A stretch of DNA of 64,000 nt from positions 1 through 64,000 of the forward strand of contig JAEUWY010000006.1 in assembly GCA_022059125.1 (NCBI GenBank). The letters run 5' to 3'. Below are positions 22,538 through 33,747 of this stretch, in pieces; the stretch's first letter is position 1; every line of letters begins with the position of its first letter. Under the pieces are notes generated by a model. It had not been told where the DNA came from, searched no databases, and saw only the letters and a program-made list of their open reading frames with translations. A program made the position numbers and the translations under genes. Source of the stretch: Corynespora cassiicola. Lineage: Eukaryota > Ascomycota > Dothideomycetes > Pleosporales > Corynesporascaceae.

Positions 22538-24432
22538 CTACCTCATCCTGGGAGGGAGGACGGTAGGAACGGGAGGACGGCTGGTAGTCCTGGGCAGCTC
22601 GGGCACGGCGGTGGTGGGCACGCAGGCGCAAGCGCTGCTAACCTGGGCCACAACATCGGCAGTGCCATTCTTGCCACCGCAGCCCACCCTCGCGTAGTCG
22701 GGGATGAGGCTAACATCATCGTTCTTCCTGATGGTAAAGTTGCCGCAGAACTGCTGGCTCTCCTCGAGGCGACCCTCGATGCTGCTGGCGCGCAGCGAAG
22801 TAAGGCAGCTGTTGGACTTGCAGACAGCGGGCTTGGGGCACTCCTTGCTGGTCATCTTGACGACGAAAGAGCCGCGCTCAATGGTGTGCACAAAGATGAA
22901 GCCAGACTTGAAGTAGGGGTACGAAGACCAGGAGCCAAGGAAGGCGACGGTGCCGCCGCCCTCGAGTTCGTCATCCTCGGGGTAAATGTCGAAGAACCCG
23001 GCTTCGCAGATGCTGCTGCCAGAGGGGTCCTTGGTGACGGAGCGAATGTCCCAGACCGTGAGGCCGGCACCTGCAAGATGTCAGTATTCTGTTCAGCCAG
23101 TCATCAAAAGAATTAATCTTACCGTAGTTGGACTGGTAGTCGAAACCATCGACAATGTACTGGTTGTGGTCGATGGAGCGGGCCTTGCCGTGGAAGTTGC
23201 CGCTGTAGTGCGGGTTCTCCAGGTCACGGATGTCGAAGATGTGGGTAGTAGGCAGACCCTGTGTCATCGGGCCGACCTTGGCGTCACGCTCGTCGAATTC
23301 GTCATCGAGGAAGAGATATTCCTGGTTCAACTCATCGTTGACAACACCCTGGTGAGCATACTCGACACCGGGGTACTCTGTCCTCGAGATGATGGTAGTG
23401 GTGTTGCCGACCTTGTTGGTGACGTCGTAGATGGTGAGCGAGTCCTCGTTGTAAGCGTAGCAAATGTCGCGACCAAAGTATCTCTTGTCGGGACCACGGT
23501 AGACCAAGCACTGGGCATCGTGGACATAGCCGTCGCCAGCTGCGCAACCAGGGCTCCAAGGGTTGGCAGGGTCGGTGATGTTGAGGAAGATCAATCCACC
23601 GCGGCAGGGCAGATCACCACGGACTCGGATGGTCTCGTTTCCACCGACCGAGCCAACGGCAATGGCGTAATTGAGCTCCTCGTTCACGACAATATTGTGG
23701 GTACGGCCGACGGGGAGCTCATCCCAGTGACCAGTCAGGTCCGCCTGGGTGAAGTTGGTGGGGTTCTCGGGGTCGAGGTCGAGCAGCTTCTTCATGTCAA
23801 AGATCTGCACGCCGTGCTTGATGGCCTCGGAGCCAATGACTGCATAGTCCCGAACGACACGGATTTCTCTCCAGTTGGAGCCAATTGCGTCGTACTGGGG
23901 AAGGCGGCCAAGGTAAACCAATTTACCCTCGCTGCTAATCTCGGCGAAAGCAGTTCCGTCGTATTGACCAATAGCAACGAATTCCCTTCCGTCCTCGGAA
24001 GTCCAACCCCACGAGGATGAACCGCGACCAACACTGCCGAGCTTTGCGTGAGGCAGGAAGTGGTACAGGTCAATCTGCTCACATTAGACGTGTACTCGAA
24101 AAGTGCAACTATAGACTTACGTTGTTGCACTTGAAGGTGTTGTTGGTGTCCCCAGGAACCGCAGCAGCGAATCCGTTCTCGCAGGGAGTATAGGTAAGCT
24201 CAGGGTACTGCGAGCTCTCCATCTGACCGGCGGCAAGCTCAGCCTCCCATTGCGCCTGCAATTGATGTTAATTTAGTGATTTAGAAGCTTGAGGAGCTAT
24301 AGTTACCATCTTGATGCCCATGATGCGTGAGTGGACAGAGCCAGACTCATAATCCTCTGCACTGAAGGCAGCACCGCTGCTCACGCCCACCAAGGCGGAG
24401 CAGAGGGCTACGACCGAAAGACCTTTGACCAT
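22538..24432 (-). CDS. Secreted choice-of-anchor-B type (LVIVD-repeat) protein
   Basis: Secreted beta-propeller-like protein of unknown substrate; fungal relatives carry the vague name regulatory P domain protein. Four exons (24432-24307, 24255-24121, 24074-23123, 23070-22538) give 581 residues; introns are 46-52 bp. The signal peptide is MVKGLSVVALCSALVGVSSG. The core has repeated blade-like segments: EFVAIGQYDGTAFAEISSEG, YAVIGSEAIKHGVQIFDMKK, RGGLIFLNITDPANPWSPG, DSLTIYDVTNKVGNTT, VEYAHQGVVNDELNQEYLFL, and THIFDIRDLENPHYSGNF. A Cys-containing C-terminal region ends in a Pro-rich tail. Several N-glycosylation sequons are present. An ATG eight codons upstream (24456) is possible, but the hydrophobic core fits 24432 best. 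Convergent with the adhesin, 199 bp apart. Confidence 0.85.
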
Positions 24433-25859
24433 TTTGATGCGAGAAACCAGAGGCACAACACGGGTGAAGAAAAAGCCTCACCCAGGGAGAAAGACCGAGC
24501 TATATGTATTCGCATTCTGGTTGACTACGCCCGGTGGCGGGTGTACCGAGACCCGGCCAAGGGACGTGATAGTCCAGAAGAGGGAGGTGGATAGCCATCA
24601 GAGCTCTAAACCGGGGTTCTAGCTTTGGCGTCGAGGTGCAGAGCTTCTTGAGAGAACGGCAGACTCTTGGCGGATGACGACAGGACTTGGCGGTGGGGGT
24701 GGGGTGGAATTGGCGGAGCTGGGCAGAGCGTCCAGCCTCCGCCATGCTGACCGGCTGCGGTGATACGCGTCCCTCGGAGGAGACGCTTGGGATCATCTTG
24801 TATGCCAGTCTTTGGACGCTTGGCACCACATACTTGGCTTCCAGCTTGGGAAGGTGCTTGATCGTATCTCAAGCCGTTGAGGCTCAGCTTCGGCGCAATC
24901 ATGGATTGGGCGAGAATTCATATCTCTGACGGAATACCAGGTACGTGGAAATTTTGGTCATATTGTCCGTCTCTGTGCCTTTGTAGATCACTATCCGGCA
25001 ATGCGGTTCGCCCAATCTTGCGGCAAGGGAAAATGCAGGGAGACGGCAAGCAAACAGACTTGAGATTTCATAAAGCTGTGCGCGTAATGACAGACACAAC
25101 TTTGCTATCTTCTACCGTGAGATCCGATGCTTGGGGTTGGCGAGTGCTTAGCGGATTTCTTAGGCAACAGCCGGATAGATACGCATCAGTAGAAATGTCC
25201 GTAGAAAAGTCTGTGGCTTTTGGCCCATCGCTATACACCGCCGATTGGGCCTATATGGCCTGCTTCCTTCCTACTTTTTTTTAATGGCCCGGCTTACTGC
25301 CTTTCTTCGTACGGCTCTCGCACATGCTTGAGTTGCTAGTTTGAGAGTCGGGTAAAGGTTGCTATCGGATACCGCTTCGTGAGATATTGGCGCCTAGACA
25401 CCAAGCAGAATAGCGTCTACTGTGCCCAAGACCACGAAAAACCCAACCATCTGGATTCGACGCGGGGTCGACATGCGCTTATTGCAAAGAATGGGATTTT
25501 GGAATTGAAAAGAAGGTTGGTGGCTGCGAGGGGCATTGTGGCTGTGTTGAGGAGCTTGGTGTTGGGGAGTTTGGCGTCCTCGAAGCTTTTGAGGCCCACG
25601 GCTACATCGGCCTTTTCGCGGCCTCACTCAGACCCTGAACCGATAAGGAAAATAGATGAAGCTTGTTGTTTTTGTTTTCTTGAAGGTAAGTCTCCAAGGT
25701 GAGGACCAGTAAGTAAAAAATTGCGCGTCAATGATATACAAGAGGTCATTTGATATTCCATGCTGCGGGAACGTACGAACAAGGTGAGGCAATTTGGACT
25801 CCTTCGGTGGCTCTCCGTTATGCACAATCTCCAAAACATTCCGCCTTGATGTCTGCGGC
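24433..25859. other. Intergenic, no gene seen
   Basis: 1.4 kb between two minus-strand genes, holding the promoter of the secreted propeller gene (a TATATGTA-like element lies at about 24501). ORFs of 60-135 codons overlap on both strands and have no recognisable protein character. Confidence 0.5.
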
Positions 25860-27868
25860 TCAGACATTCTCCTTGTACTCTCCACTATCCATCCTCTCTT
25901 TATTATGAGCCTCGTTTGCATCTGCAACATCCTGCGGCACGATGCTGCTGTTCCTCCTAATTTCCGCTTTCTCGTGCTCCACGAAGCGGTCAGGGCGCTT
26001 TTCGGTAATGGCTTCCTTGTCCTTGAACACGAGGAGAGGACAGTGGCCGGCGAAAAATCGATCAATATCTTCCAGCGTTCTGCCTGCCGTCTCTGGGTAG
26101 AAGAAGAACACTGTGAAGTTAGACAATATCTTTGGTGCCGCTATCTGTAACATACCTGTCGGAATAAAAGCAAAGTTGAAGACTGTCCATATAATGTAGA
26201 AACGCCACTGCAAGTTTTCGATCCCGGGTGGAGTGACTTCAACGACTATGGCTTGCATTAGCTGAGCTCCTGCATCACGATTGCAATCGGCCCTACCCAT
26301 GAAGTTGAAGATCCAATTTGTGGCTGTGCCAAGTGCAGCGCCTTTGGTTCGCATTGCCATGGAATTGATCTCGGTAGGGTACAGCTGGGAAAATCAGTAT
26401 GATCTCAACGTATGAAAATAGAAGACATACCCATGGAACACCTTGCCATCCAATACCAAAGAATACATAGTATAGGAAGAAGAATGCAATCGAGCCTTTC
26501 GCCCACGCTCTTCGAGTGTTGTATTCAAGCGACTCGAGCTCGTTGTATCGGATGCAGATAGTGATGATGACATAACAGAAGAATTGGCCTGCAGCGGCAT
26601 ACATCATCATCTTTCTTCGCCCCCAGCGCTCAACATTTGGTATACCGATTGTGGAAAAGAGGAGGTAAGAAACCGAGTTGCAGGCAGCAAGCAGTCGCGC
26701 CAGGTTGTTGCTGAGCCCCACAGACTCAATCAAGACGGTCGGAAGATAATAGGAGGTGACGTTGATACCGGCTGAAAAGTCTTAGATTTGGTACTGGTGG
26801 GAGGGTGAGAAATGCTCCACTTACACAGCTGCTGCATAGCCTGCGTACCCATGCCAAGAAACAGTCTTCGGATCGTGTGGGTTCCTGCCTGGTCTCCGGT
26901 TCGCCCACGTAGCAAGTCTCTCCAGCGAACGGCGTGATCCTTTTCATACTGTACAGCCCATTGGATGTCCTTTGACTGCGTAATGATGAATGGATCTTCG
27001 ACCTCGGTTGATTCGAGGTCGGCCAGGATTTTCTCTGCTTCATCAATACGTCCCCGCGCAATGAGCCAACGTGGGGATTCCGGAAGCCATGGTACAGTTC
27101 CAAAGAGGATGATGATGAACAAAAATTGAAAGGCAAGAGGCACTCTCCAAGCCGCACTTCCGCCCACAAACCTGTTCGCGATGAGTATACCCAAATAAGA
27201 CGCAGAATATCACAAAAGACTTACGAGAAGCCATAAGTGACCCAGTTGGAGAGCGAGAAGCCAGCAATGTTCATAATCATCTCGATGACAATCAATTTAC
27301 CTCGCCAGCTGGCTTTGGATGTTTCACCTTGCCATACAGGTGCTTATACAGTCAGCTATATGGAGTTGAAAGATAGCTTTAGGCATACCTGTCGAAGTGT
27401 TGATGCCATTCCCAATGCCAGCGATGATTCTGCAGTCGAGATTTAGCAACCGATCACTGTTTGACGCACTCGATACTCACCTTCCAACAATCATCTCTGG
27501 CACCCCATATGAGGCAATCTGAATGATTGCGCCAATACTCATGATGGTGGTCCCCAGCAACACGCATTTCTTTCTTCCAAGTGGATCGCCGATGGCGCAC
27601 ACGGACACGGCGCCAACAAAGCAACCAATATCGTAGATGGCTGTTACAGTGCTGATCAGAGACGTTTTACCGACAAGATCGAGCTGATCAAGGAAGTTTG
27701 GTGTGACAATGACACCACCTGGGATGTGTTAAAGCAAATCATCGAGAGACTGGTGTGATGCTCACCAAAAACACCCTGATCGTACCCGAACAGAGTCATG
27801 TCAGTCGCACAGGCCACTGTTACCCAAAAGGTGAGCCATGCGCCCGTCATCCCAAAGTAGGGCTGCAT
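25860..27868 (-). CDS. MFS sugar transporter (SP family, fungal hexose/lactose-permease type)
   Basis: Proton-linked sugar uptake across the plasma membrane is the expected role; the sugar is not predictable. Nine exons (27868-27766, 27718-27481, 27429-27389, 27342-27225, 27171-26825, 26771-26431, 26384-26297, 26245-26156, 26110-25860) join in frame to 538 residues, the usual size. Motifs: GYDQGVFGG in helix 1; IGDPLGRKKCVLLG, the SP-family motif after helix 2; GIGNGINTSTAPVWQGET; LPESPRWLIARGR before the central loop; WGRRKMMM; LYPTEINSMAMRTKGAALG; FFYPETAGRTLEDID before the C-terminal tail. Eight introns of 45-53 bp make this the most fragmented gene in the window, with one exon of only 41 bp. 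The Met at 27868 was chosen over 28042 because upstream codons carry no family similarity. Confidence 0.92.
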
Positions 27869-28921
27869 CGTGCTAGGTGTTGCTCTCGCCGAATTTTTTT
27901 CAAGATGTGGAATACAGACTCGCGCAGATATGGTGCGGCGAGCAAGATGCGGGACAACAAAGGCTCCTGGCGGGGCTACATATACCTCAGTGACCAAGCA
28001 TTTTACAGTCGATTTGTGGACCATGTTCATCGAGCTGCGCACAGCTTTGAAGTCTCCACTCTATGGAAGCAAAGACTGCACCTCTTTCGGACTGCCATTG
28101 GTCGCTAGCGGCAGTGATGAAAGCGGCGTCGCATCAATGCACGCTCCCCGCGCATCAGAGGCGGGTCTAGCAACGGCTATCCCGGAGAATCCGGGGTAGC
28201 ACGGTCCTAGTTGGGGAAAAAAGGCGCTCGTGACTCGTCATGTTGGGAATTCTGCGGCTCATTTTCTATGGAGTTTGCTCCCGATGAGTAGCTCGGGGAG
28301 ATTCTCGCGGCCGGGTCGTCGATCGTCCCACCTAGCGGGATCTTGTTTCATCTGACACACAGCAGTGCAGCTGCACGGGAGGCTGATTAAGTCCAATCAG
28401 AGAGCCAAAGACGTGTGTCGTGCGAGCAAAAAAATCGCAGAAATGGACCGTTTTGACCCCTGGATGAGGGGTTTTGGCCAGGGTACTGCGGAGCAGGATG
28501 TGGAGATGAGCGCTGCATTAGGGCGACGCACAGGTTGACGACATTGCACAGTGGTAGGGTTTAAAGTTTGAGAAGGTAGAAGTGACGGATATCCAAGAGT
28601 CTTGTATAGAGTCTTGGTGTTGAGGTCGAAGAGGTCAAGACAAGCTCCACAGCAGACGGGGAGGCAGGCGAGGCTGAACCCCACCTCGGGTGGCCAATCA
28701 CATGCGCATACCGCAACGCGTGCGCCCACGTTGCCTTCATCTCTCGCCCCATTCATCGCCTTTCCATCCTCAGTCAGCGCGGCACACTCGCTCCGCGATG
28801 GATCTCATTTCTTTTCCGGGCCGGAAGACTATAAGAAATGCATCGTGTGCGTGCGGTGGCAGCATGCTCGGTCGTTCTCCTCGGCACCGTCCTTACGCTC
28901 CTTGAAATGTACAATCGCGAC
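27869..28921. promoter_or_regulatory. Divergent promoter region, sugar transporter / acid phosphatase
   Basis: About 1 kb between opposed start codons, so promoters of both genes are here. A TATA-like element TATAAGA at 28830-28836 lies ~90 bp before the phosphatase ATG at 28922. No gene is supported. Confidence 0.45.
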
Positions 28922-30361
28922 ATGTATCGGTCGAGCGCCCTGCTCTCGTTTCTGTGGATTCCCTTGGCCACGGCGCAGAATTCAACAGTCAGTTTGGATT
29001 GGCATGCCCCGAAGAAAACCTGGATCAATGACTTGGACAAAGTCCTCAATGGCACGGGGACCAATGGCTTCGTCTTCAACAGCTCAACCTTGCCTCCCGG
29101 CACCCCATACGGCACGTACAACTGGTGCAACATGCCTCATGTGAGAGCAGAGGAATACCCCAGGGTCAACAGCAGCGACTTTGTACTCGAATATGTCGAG
29201 GTAATCCATCGGCATCATAAGCGAACACCCTATGCGTCCAACACGTTTCCTCGAGAATCGTACAGATGGGAATGCTCAGACCAAGGCCTTTTCTACTACG
29301 GAAAGCCACTGAACCCCACTGGGAACGCATCGGCATCGACGTACTGGAGCGTCTTTACGAGCGATACGAACCCAATCGCATCCTCGGGTTTCAACGGAAC
29401 GTGTCAATTCCCGCAAATTACAAGAGAGGGCCTGGACGATTCATGGCAGCATGGAAAGGATCTCTTTGGCGTTTACCACGACCTGTTGAGCTTTCTCCCC
29501 GACGACCTCTCCGACAAAGTCACCTACCGCGTGACAAACAATGTAATCACCAGCCAGGTCGCTGGCATGTTGGTAAACGGAATGTATGCTCCCTCTGAAG
29601 ACACGAGCCTCCTCATCCAGCCCTCGGGCGTCGATTCCCTCGAGCCCTCCTACTCCTGCCCCGCCGCATCCCGCCTTTCCAGCTCGTATGCGGTGGGCAG
29701 CACGTCGCCTGCCTGGACCGCCCACCTTACAGCTGCAGGGCCCCTTTTCAACTCTCTCGACACCATCTCTGGCGTTTCCCCCAGCTCCAACGAGTGGCAC
29801 AGGTCCTTTGACCACTACTTTGACAACCTCTCCGCTCGCCAGTGCCACGCCAAGACGCTCCCCTGCAACATTGAAGATGCTTCGACGTGCGTTTCGCAGG
29901 CTCAGGCCGATACTGTGTACCGGTTGGGGCAGTACGAGTACTCGTTCATCTACCGCGATGCGCCCGAGTCCCTGCGTGCGGCGACGGGTGCATACGGCAT
30001 CTTCTTGGCTGAGCTCGCACAGCACATGCGTGACAGCGTTGCGGGGAAGAGTTCGGTGATTTACAGGCACAATGTCGCGCATGACGGATCCGTGTCGCGG
30101 CTCCTCAGTATCCTGCAAATCGATGTCATGGTGTGGGTGGGCATGGGGTCGGAGGTCGTCTTCGAGGTGTATTCGAAGAAGAGCGATGGATATGAGGGCG
30201 GGAAGAGGTACCTGCGCATCCTGTGGGGCGGACAGGTGTTGACGAGCTCGAACCCATCGCTTGGGAGGGTTGATATGTTGGATCTGGATGTATTCTTGGC
30301 ATATGTGGATGGGCTTGTGGGGGAGCGGGCGGGGAAGGTGGTGGAGTTTTGTGGGTCGTAG
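28922..30361 (+). CDS. Histidine acid phosphatase family protein (2-phosphoxylose phosphatase-like)
   Basis: Secreted phosphomonoesterase of the histidine phosphatase superfamily, branch 2. Single exon, 479 residues from the Met at 28922, which begins a good signal peptide (MYRSSALLSFLWIPLATAQ). The in-frame Met at 28838 would add 28 residues but starts almost at a TATA-like element, so it is less likely. The catalytic RHGxRxP motif appears as RHHKRTP (residues 97-103), with His replacing Gly, a variant I believe occurs in this fungal subfamily. The distal HD motif is AHDGS (H387-D388). Many N-glycosylation sequons (NGT, NSS, NST) and paired Cys fit an extracellular enzyme. The substrate is unknown; the 2-phosphoxylose name comes from the animal relative and need not apply. 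Confidence 0.85.
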   Translation: MYRSSALLSFLWIPLATAQNSTVSLDWHAPKKTWINDLDKVLNGTGTNGFVFNSSTLPPGTPYGTYNWCNMPHVRAEEYPRVNSSDFVLEYVEVIHRHHKRTPYASNTFPRESYRWECSDQGLFYYGKPLNPTGNASASTYWSVFTSDTNPIASSGFNGTCQFPQITREGLDDSWQHGKDLFGVYHDLLSFLPDDLSDKVTYRVTNNVITSQVAGMLVNGMYAPSEDTSLLIQPSGVDSLEPSYSCPAASRLSSSYAVGSTSPAWTAHLTAAGPLFNSLDTISGVSPSSNEWHRSFDHYFDNLSARQCHAKTLPCNIEDASTCVSQAQADTVYRLGQYEYSFIYRDAPESLRAATGAYGIFLAELAQHMRDSVAGKSSVIYRHNVAHDGSVSRLLSILQIDVMVWVGMGSEVVFEVYSKKSDGYEGGKRYLRILWGGQVLTSSNPSLGRVDMLDLDVFLAYVDGLVGERAGKVVEFCGS

Positions 30362-31205
30362 GCTGATGCTTTGACGCATTAGCGTTGATAGATAGATGTA
30401 GATAGATGTAGATAGATGTCTAATACGTACATATTGTGTCTTCCCAACTATTGAACCGTATGCCACATCTGTTTCCCGTTTGATCCCATTTCTATCCCAT
30501 ATCTTCTGCAGCATAGGTGCAATCCCAAGCATTCGCCAAACAAAACCAATCCCATCCGTTTCCATCCCATTTCCTCTTCCCAACGAGTCCCACCCAAAAA
30601 GCGCGCAGAAAAGAAACCCAACAACCACAACACTCCTCAGCCCTCAGGCCCAGCCTCGAAGAGACAACAGTACAATGAGAATGAAAAAAAAACCAACAAC
30701 CCACGAAACCAACCCCCCTTTCGAGCGCGCCCACCCCATTTTTATCCCCTCACCCTGCCCACCTACCCCTTCCAGCCCGAACGTACCGCACTCCGCACCC
30801 CTGCAAACGCCCCATTCCCGACCCTCCCTCCCTCCCTCTACCCATCCACCCATCTCCCTCAACCCGAAACGACATGCACCACCGAAACATACAAGCCCAG
30901 CAAGAAGACGTGCAGCGCGGCCCACCACAGCATCTCTGCCGCCCGATCCCGCACCACGGCCATGGCCATGGCGACGTCTGTCACACTTTTTTTCGTGTAA
31001 AGGAGGGGGGGTAGGTAGCGGGTGTTGGAGTTTGGCGTTGCGCTGCGGAGCGGACTAGCAGCGCGCGCAGTCGATATCCCTCCGTCTTCGTCTTGGTCTC
31101 CGTTTCTCATGCCCAATCCGCACTCATATATCTGTGTGAGTGTAGGTAGGTAGGCCATCTACTACCTACATGCGAGGAATAGAAGCGTCAGACATGCGCA
31201 CGAAA

Positions 31206-31221
31206 CCCCCCCCCCCCCCCC
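31206..31221. repeat. Poly-C run (16 nt)
   Basis: Uninterrupted C tract in the phosphatase-P450 spacer, a likely site of length error or slippage. Confidence 0.9.
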
Positions 31222-31403
31222 TTGCCGTCCCTTTGTACCACCTCCCATCCCATCCCAGGTTTCGGTTCGGATTCCGGAACAGCATGCAGGCACCACACAC
31301 GCACCCACGCGATGCGAAGAAAACGGCAAGTGGGCGGTCGGGCGGTCGGGCGGTCGGGCGTGCAGATCTCAGATCGCAGATCGCAGTTCCATTCATGTAT
31401 GGA

Positions 31404-31440
31404 ATGCATGCATGCATGCATGTATGTATGCACGTACATG
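31404..31440. repeat. CATG/TATG tetranucleotide tract
   Basis: Alternating ATGCATGC followed by TATGTATG units; self-complementary and able to form a cruciform. Confidence 0.8.
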
Positions 31441-31755
31441 TGTGGGTGGGCGCGCGCATGTCTCTGCTCGGACACCGACCGGCCAACCAGCCCACCGAGT
31501 GGCTTGCCGGGGAATATGGGGGATGGCGACTGACTGGGATGTGCGTAGGGCTGACGAGGAACAACAACAACAACCACGGCCGTGGGATTGAGACATTATA
31601 AGACTTTGATAGTTTGGAAGGGGAGGCCCGAAAGTTCGGGGTGCGTGTTTGGGTTTGCGAGACATGATGCTGTAAAGTGTCGTAGGGCAAGACAGTTTGC
31701 TTTCGCCATGCACATTCCATGCCCGCACAACGCCCGAAAACCACTGCAGGTCCCT

Positions 31756-33747
31756 TTACAACCTCCTGCTCACCCTCACTGGCAGCCCATCCCTCGGCTT
31801 CCCCGCTGCGAGCAAGACCTGGTACGCCTCATCCCCAAAGCACTCCTGCACCGGCCCATCCTTGAAATTCGCCTCCTTGGCCCACAGACTGCCGTCGTTG
31901 GCCAGCACATCGCCGCCGCACTCATCGTAGGCGGGCTTGAAATCGAACTCGCGTAGGGTAAGCGCTAGAATGACCTTGAGCTCGATGAGCACCAGCTCCT
32001 GACCGATGCAATTCCTCGGTCCTTTTTCAAAGGGCCGCCAAGCGTGTGGGTTGAAGTTGTAGATGGAGGGGTCGAGATCAGGGTCGGGATATGACATGAA
32101 GCGCTCGGGGATGAAGGAGTCGGCAGTGGGGCCGAAGTGTTCGGGGTCACGTTGCATGGACATGGCTACGACCCAGACGAGCTGTAGGCGTTAATATCCA
32201 CAGCTAGTACGCAAAGGCGGGGAATTAGGGAGCTCACCACGTTTTCGTTGGTGGGCAGCAGTTGACCCGTCTCCGTATCCTTTAGAAAGTAGTCATCACG
32301 GCCTTTGCGCACCGTCGAGGCCGGGGGCCAGAGTCGAAGCGTCTCTTTGATGATTGCGAGCGTGTACTCGCACTTGTTCAGAACATAGGGGTCGCGCTTG
32401 AGTGCTTCTGCGCCGTCGACCCCGACGCCAAAGACGCTGTCCAGCTCTTGCCGCACCTTGGCCAGTTTGTCTGGGTGGCGACTCAGCAGATAGTAAGCAT
32501 AGCACAGGGTGGAGGCGGTGGTGTCGTGGCCGGCAAAGAGGAGCATCAGAATGTTGTCGATGGCGATGCGGCGGAACTCGGCGTTCATGGTGGCAGCGCG
32601 TGTGTCAACGTCCTTGCCTGTCTCTTTGAGGTAGGCCTCGAGGGCCAGATCGATGCCGATTCGCTTCCTTGTTGATTTGGCTGGACCGATATCTCGTGCT
32701 GCGAAGCGTTCGTCCAGCACTTTCCCAACGTATTCGGACATTTTTCTGTTGTAGTATTTGACCATGAACGGGCGCAGCGGGTGGTAGTGGTGGAATGGGT
32801 TCAGGGACTGTTTGTCGACGGTCCATTCCAATTGCTTTCTCATGTTGTCGACAAATTCATTATTAGTCGTGAGTGTATCAAAGTCGTGGTCAGCTACGAC
32901 GTTTCCAATGACATCGACGGCGATTTTGGTGGCCTGTTTAGGGATTAGAATGGCACAAAACAAAGGAGGCTGCTGCAGGATGGAAGGAGCTTGAGCCAGT
33001 CCACTCACCTCTTCTTCCAAGCGAAAGGGAAGGCCGGTAGCGGCATGTTTGTCGAGAATGTCGGTGTACTTTTTGGTGAGATCGACTATATACGGCACCT
33101 GGCCCATCAGATGTTGGACAGAAAAGCCCGGGTTGAAGATTGATCTCCATCTCTTCCAGAAAGGACCGTCGGTAGTGACTAGATTGGCAGCGCCTGCCAA
33201 GGGTTCCAGAGCCGTTACCAAGGCTTCGTGCTTTTCTAGAACAGTCACGGTGGATATATCTTGGGCAGCCTCACTGGGACTAGTGTCAGGGCAGGATGAT
33301 GGTGCTTTTAGTGGAGATGAGACTCACGTATCCAGGACCATGCATATGGCACCCGTGATGGGATACATGTCCAAATAAAAAATACGGGGGAGGTTATACA
33401 TCTTGCGGAGATGATAGGCATGGACGTGTGGATGCACCTTGTTGGGAATGCGCTTGGTCAACTCTCCCATTACAATCAGGTGGCCAAAGAAAAAACTGTG
33501 GGGAGGCCCAGGCTGCCATTGGTTAGTCTCGTAAAAGCAATATGGAGAGACCAGATGAGAGTAGGGGGATCGAGGTGGGTGGAGTACGGGATGGGCCGGA
33601 TAGCGTCACGAACACGAAGTGGGGGGTACCTACTAGCTTGCCATACTTTCTGCGGTGCCTCGTAAACTTGATCGAAAACTTGACAAACCACACAGCGAAC
33701 AGCACTGCCATGGCCGTGGCCACAGGGTGATCACCGAGGAAGCCCAT
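31756..33747 (-). CDS. Cytochrome P450 monooxygenase (left copy, complete)
   Basis: Haem-thiolate oxygenase anchored in the ER by one N-terminal helix; substrate unknown. Five exons (33747-33634, 33512-33328, 33279-33009, 32933-32238, 32181-31756) give 563 residues. A hydrophobic anchor (residues 8-27) is followed by the proline hinge PGPPHSFFFGH made across intron 1. The I-helix oxygen-binding motif AGHDTT is at 324-329, the K-helix ExxR is E387-R390 (KETLRLWPP), the PERF segment is IPERF, and the haem loop is FEKGPRNCIG with ligand Cys480. No backbone biosynthetic gene is adjacent, so a cluster is not indicated. Its 5' part, down to at least base 32988, lies in the inverted repeat and is duplicated at the right end of the window. 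Divergent from the septin, ~2 kb apart. Confidence 0.93.

Larger units (their letters stand above)
30362..31755. other. Intergenic, rich in simple repeats
   Basis: 1.4 kb between convergent genes. It holds a GATAGATGTA tandem (30386-30420), a 16-C run (31206-31221), three copies of GGGCGGTC (31332-31360) and a CATG/TATG tract (31404-31440). Overlapping ORFs on both strands follow the repeats and are not genes. Confidence 0.6.

Noticed and set aside
22986..24020. 344-codon plus-strand ORF over the secreted propeller gene
   Set aside because: Antisense shadow; the minus strand has the signal peptide, repeats and consistent introns.
28838..28921. Upstream Met of the acid phosphatase as the start
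   Set aside because: It falls only a few bases after a TATA-like element and would place a second hydrophobic stretch before a good signal peptide; 28922 is preferred but the alternative is not excluded.
29441..30628. 395-codon minus-strand ORF over the acid phosphatase
   Set aside because: No features; the plus strand has the RHHKRTP and HD motifs and a signal peptide.
28838..33747. Secondary-metabolite gene cluster around the P450
   Set aside because: Only a lone P450 with a phosphatase and a sugar transporter some distance away; no backbone synthase or cluster regulator is present.
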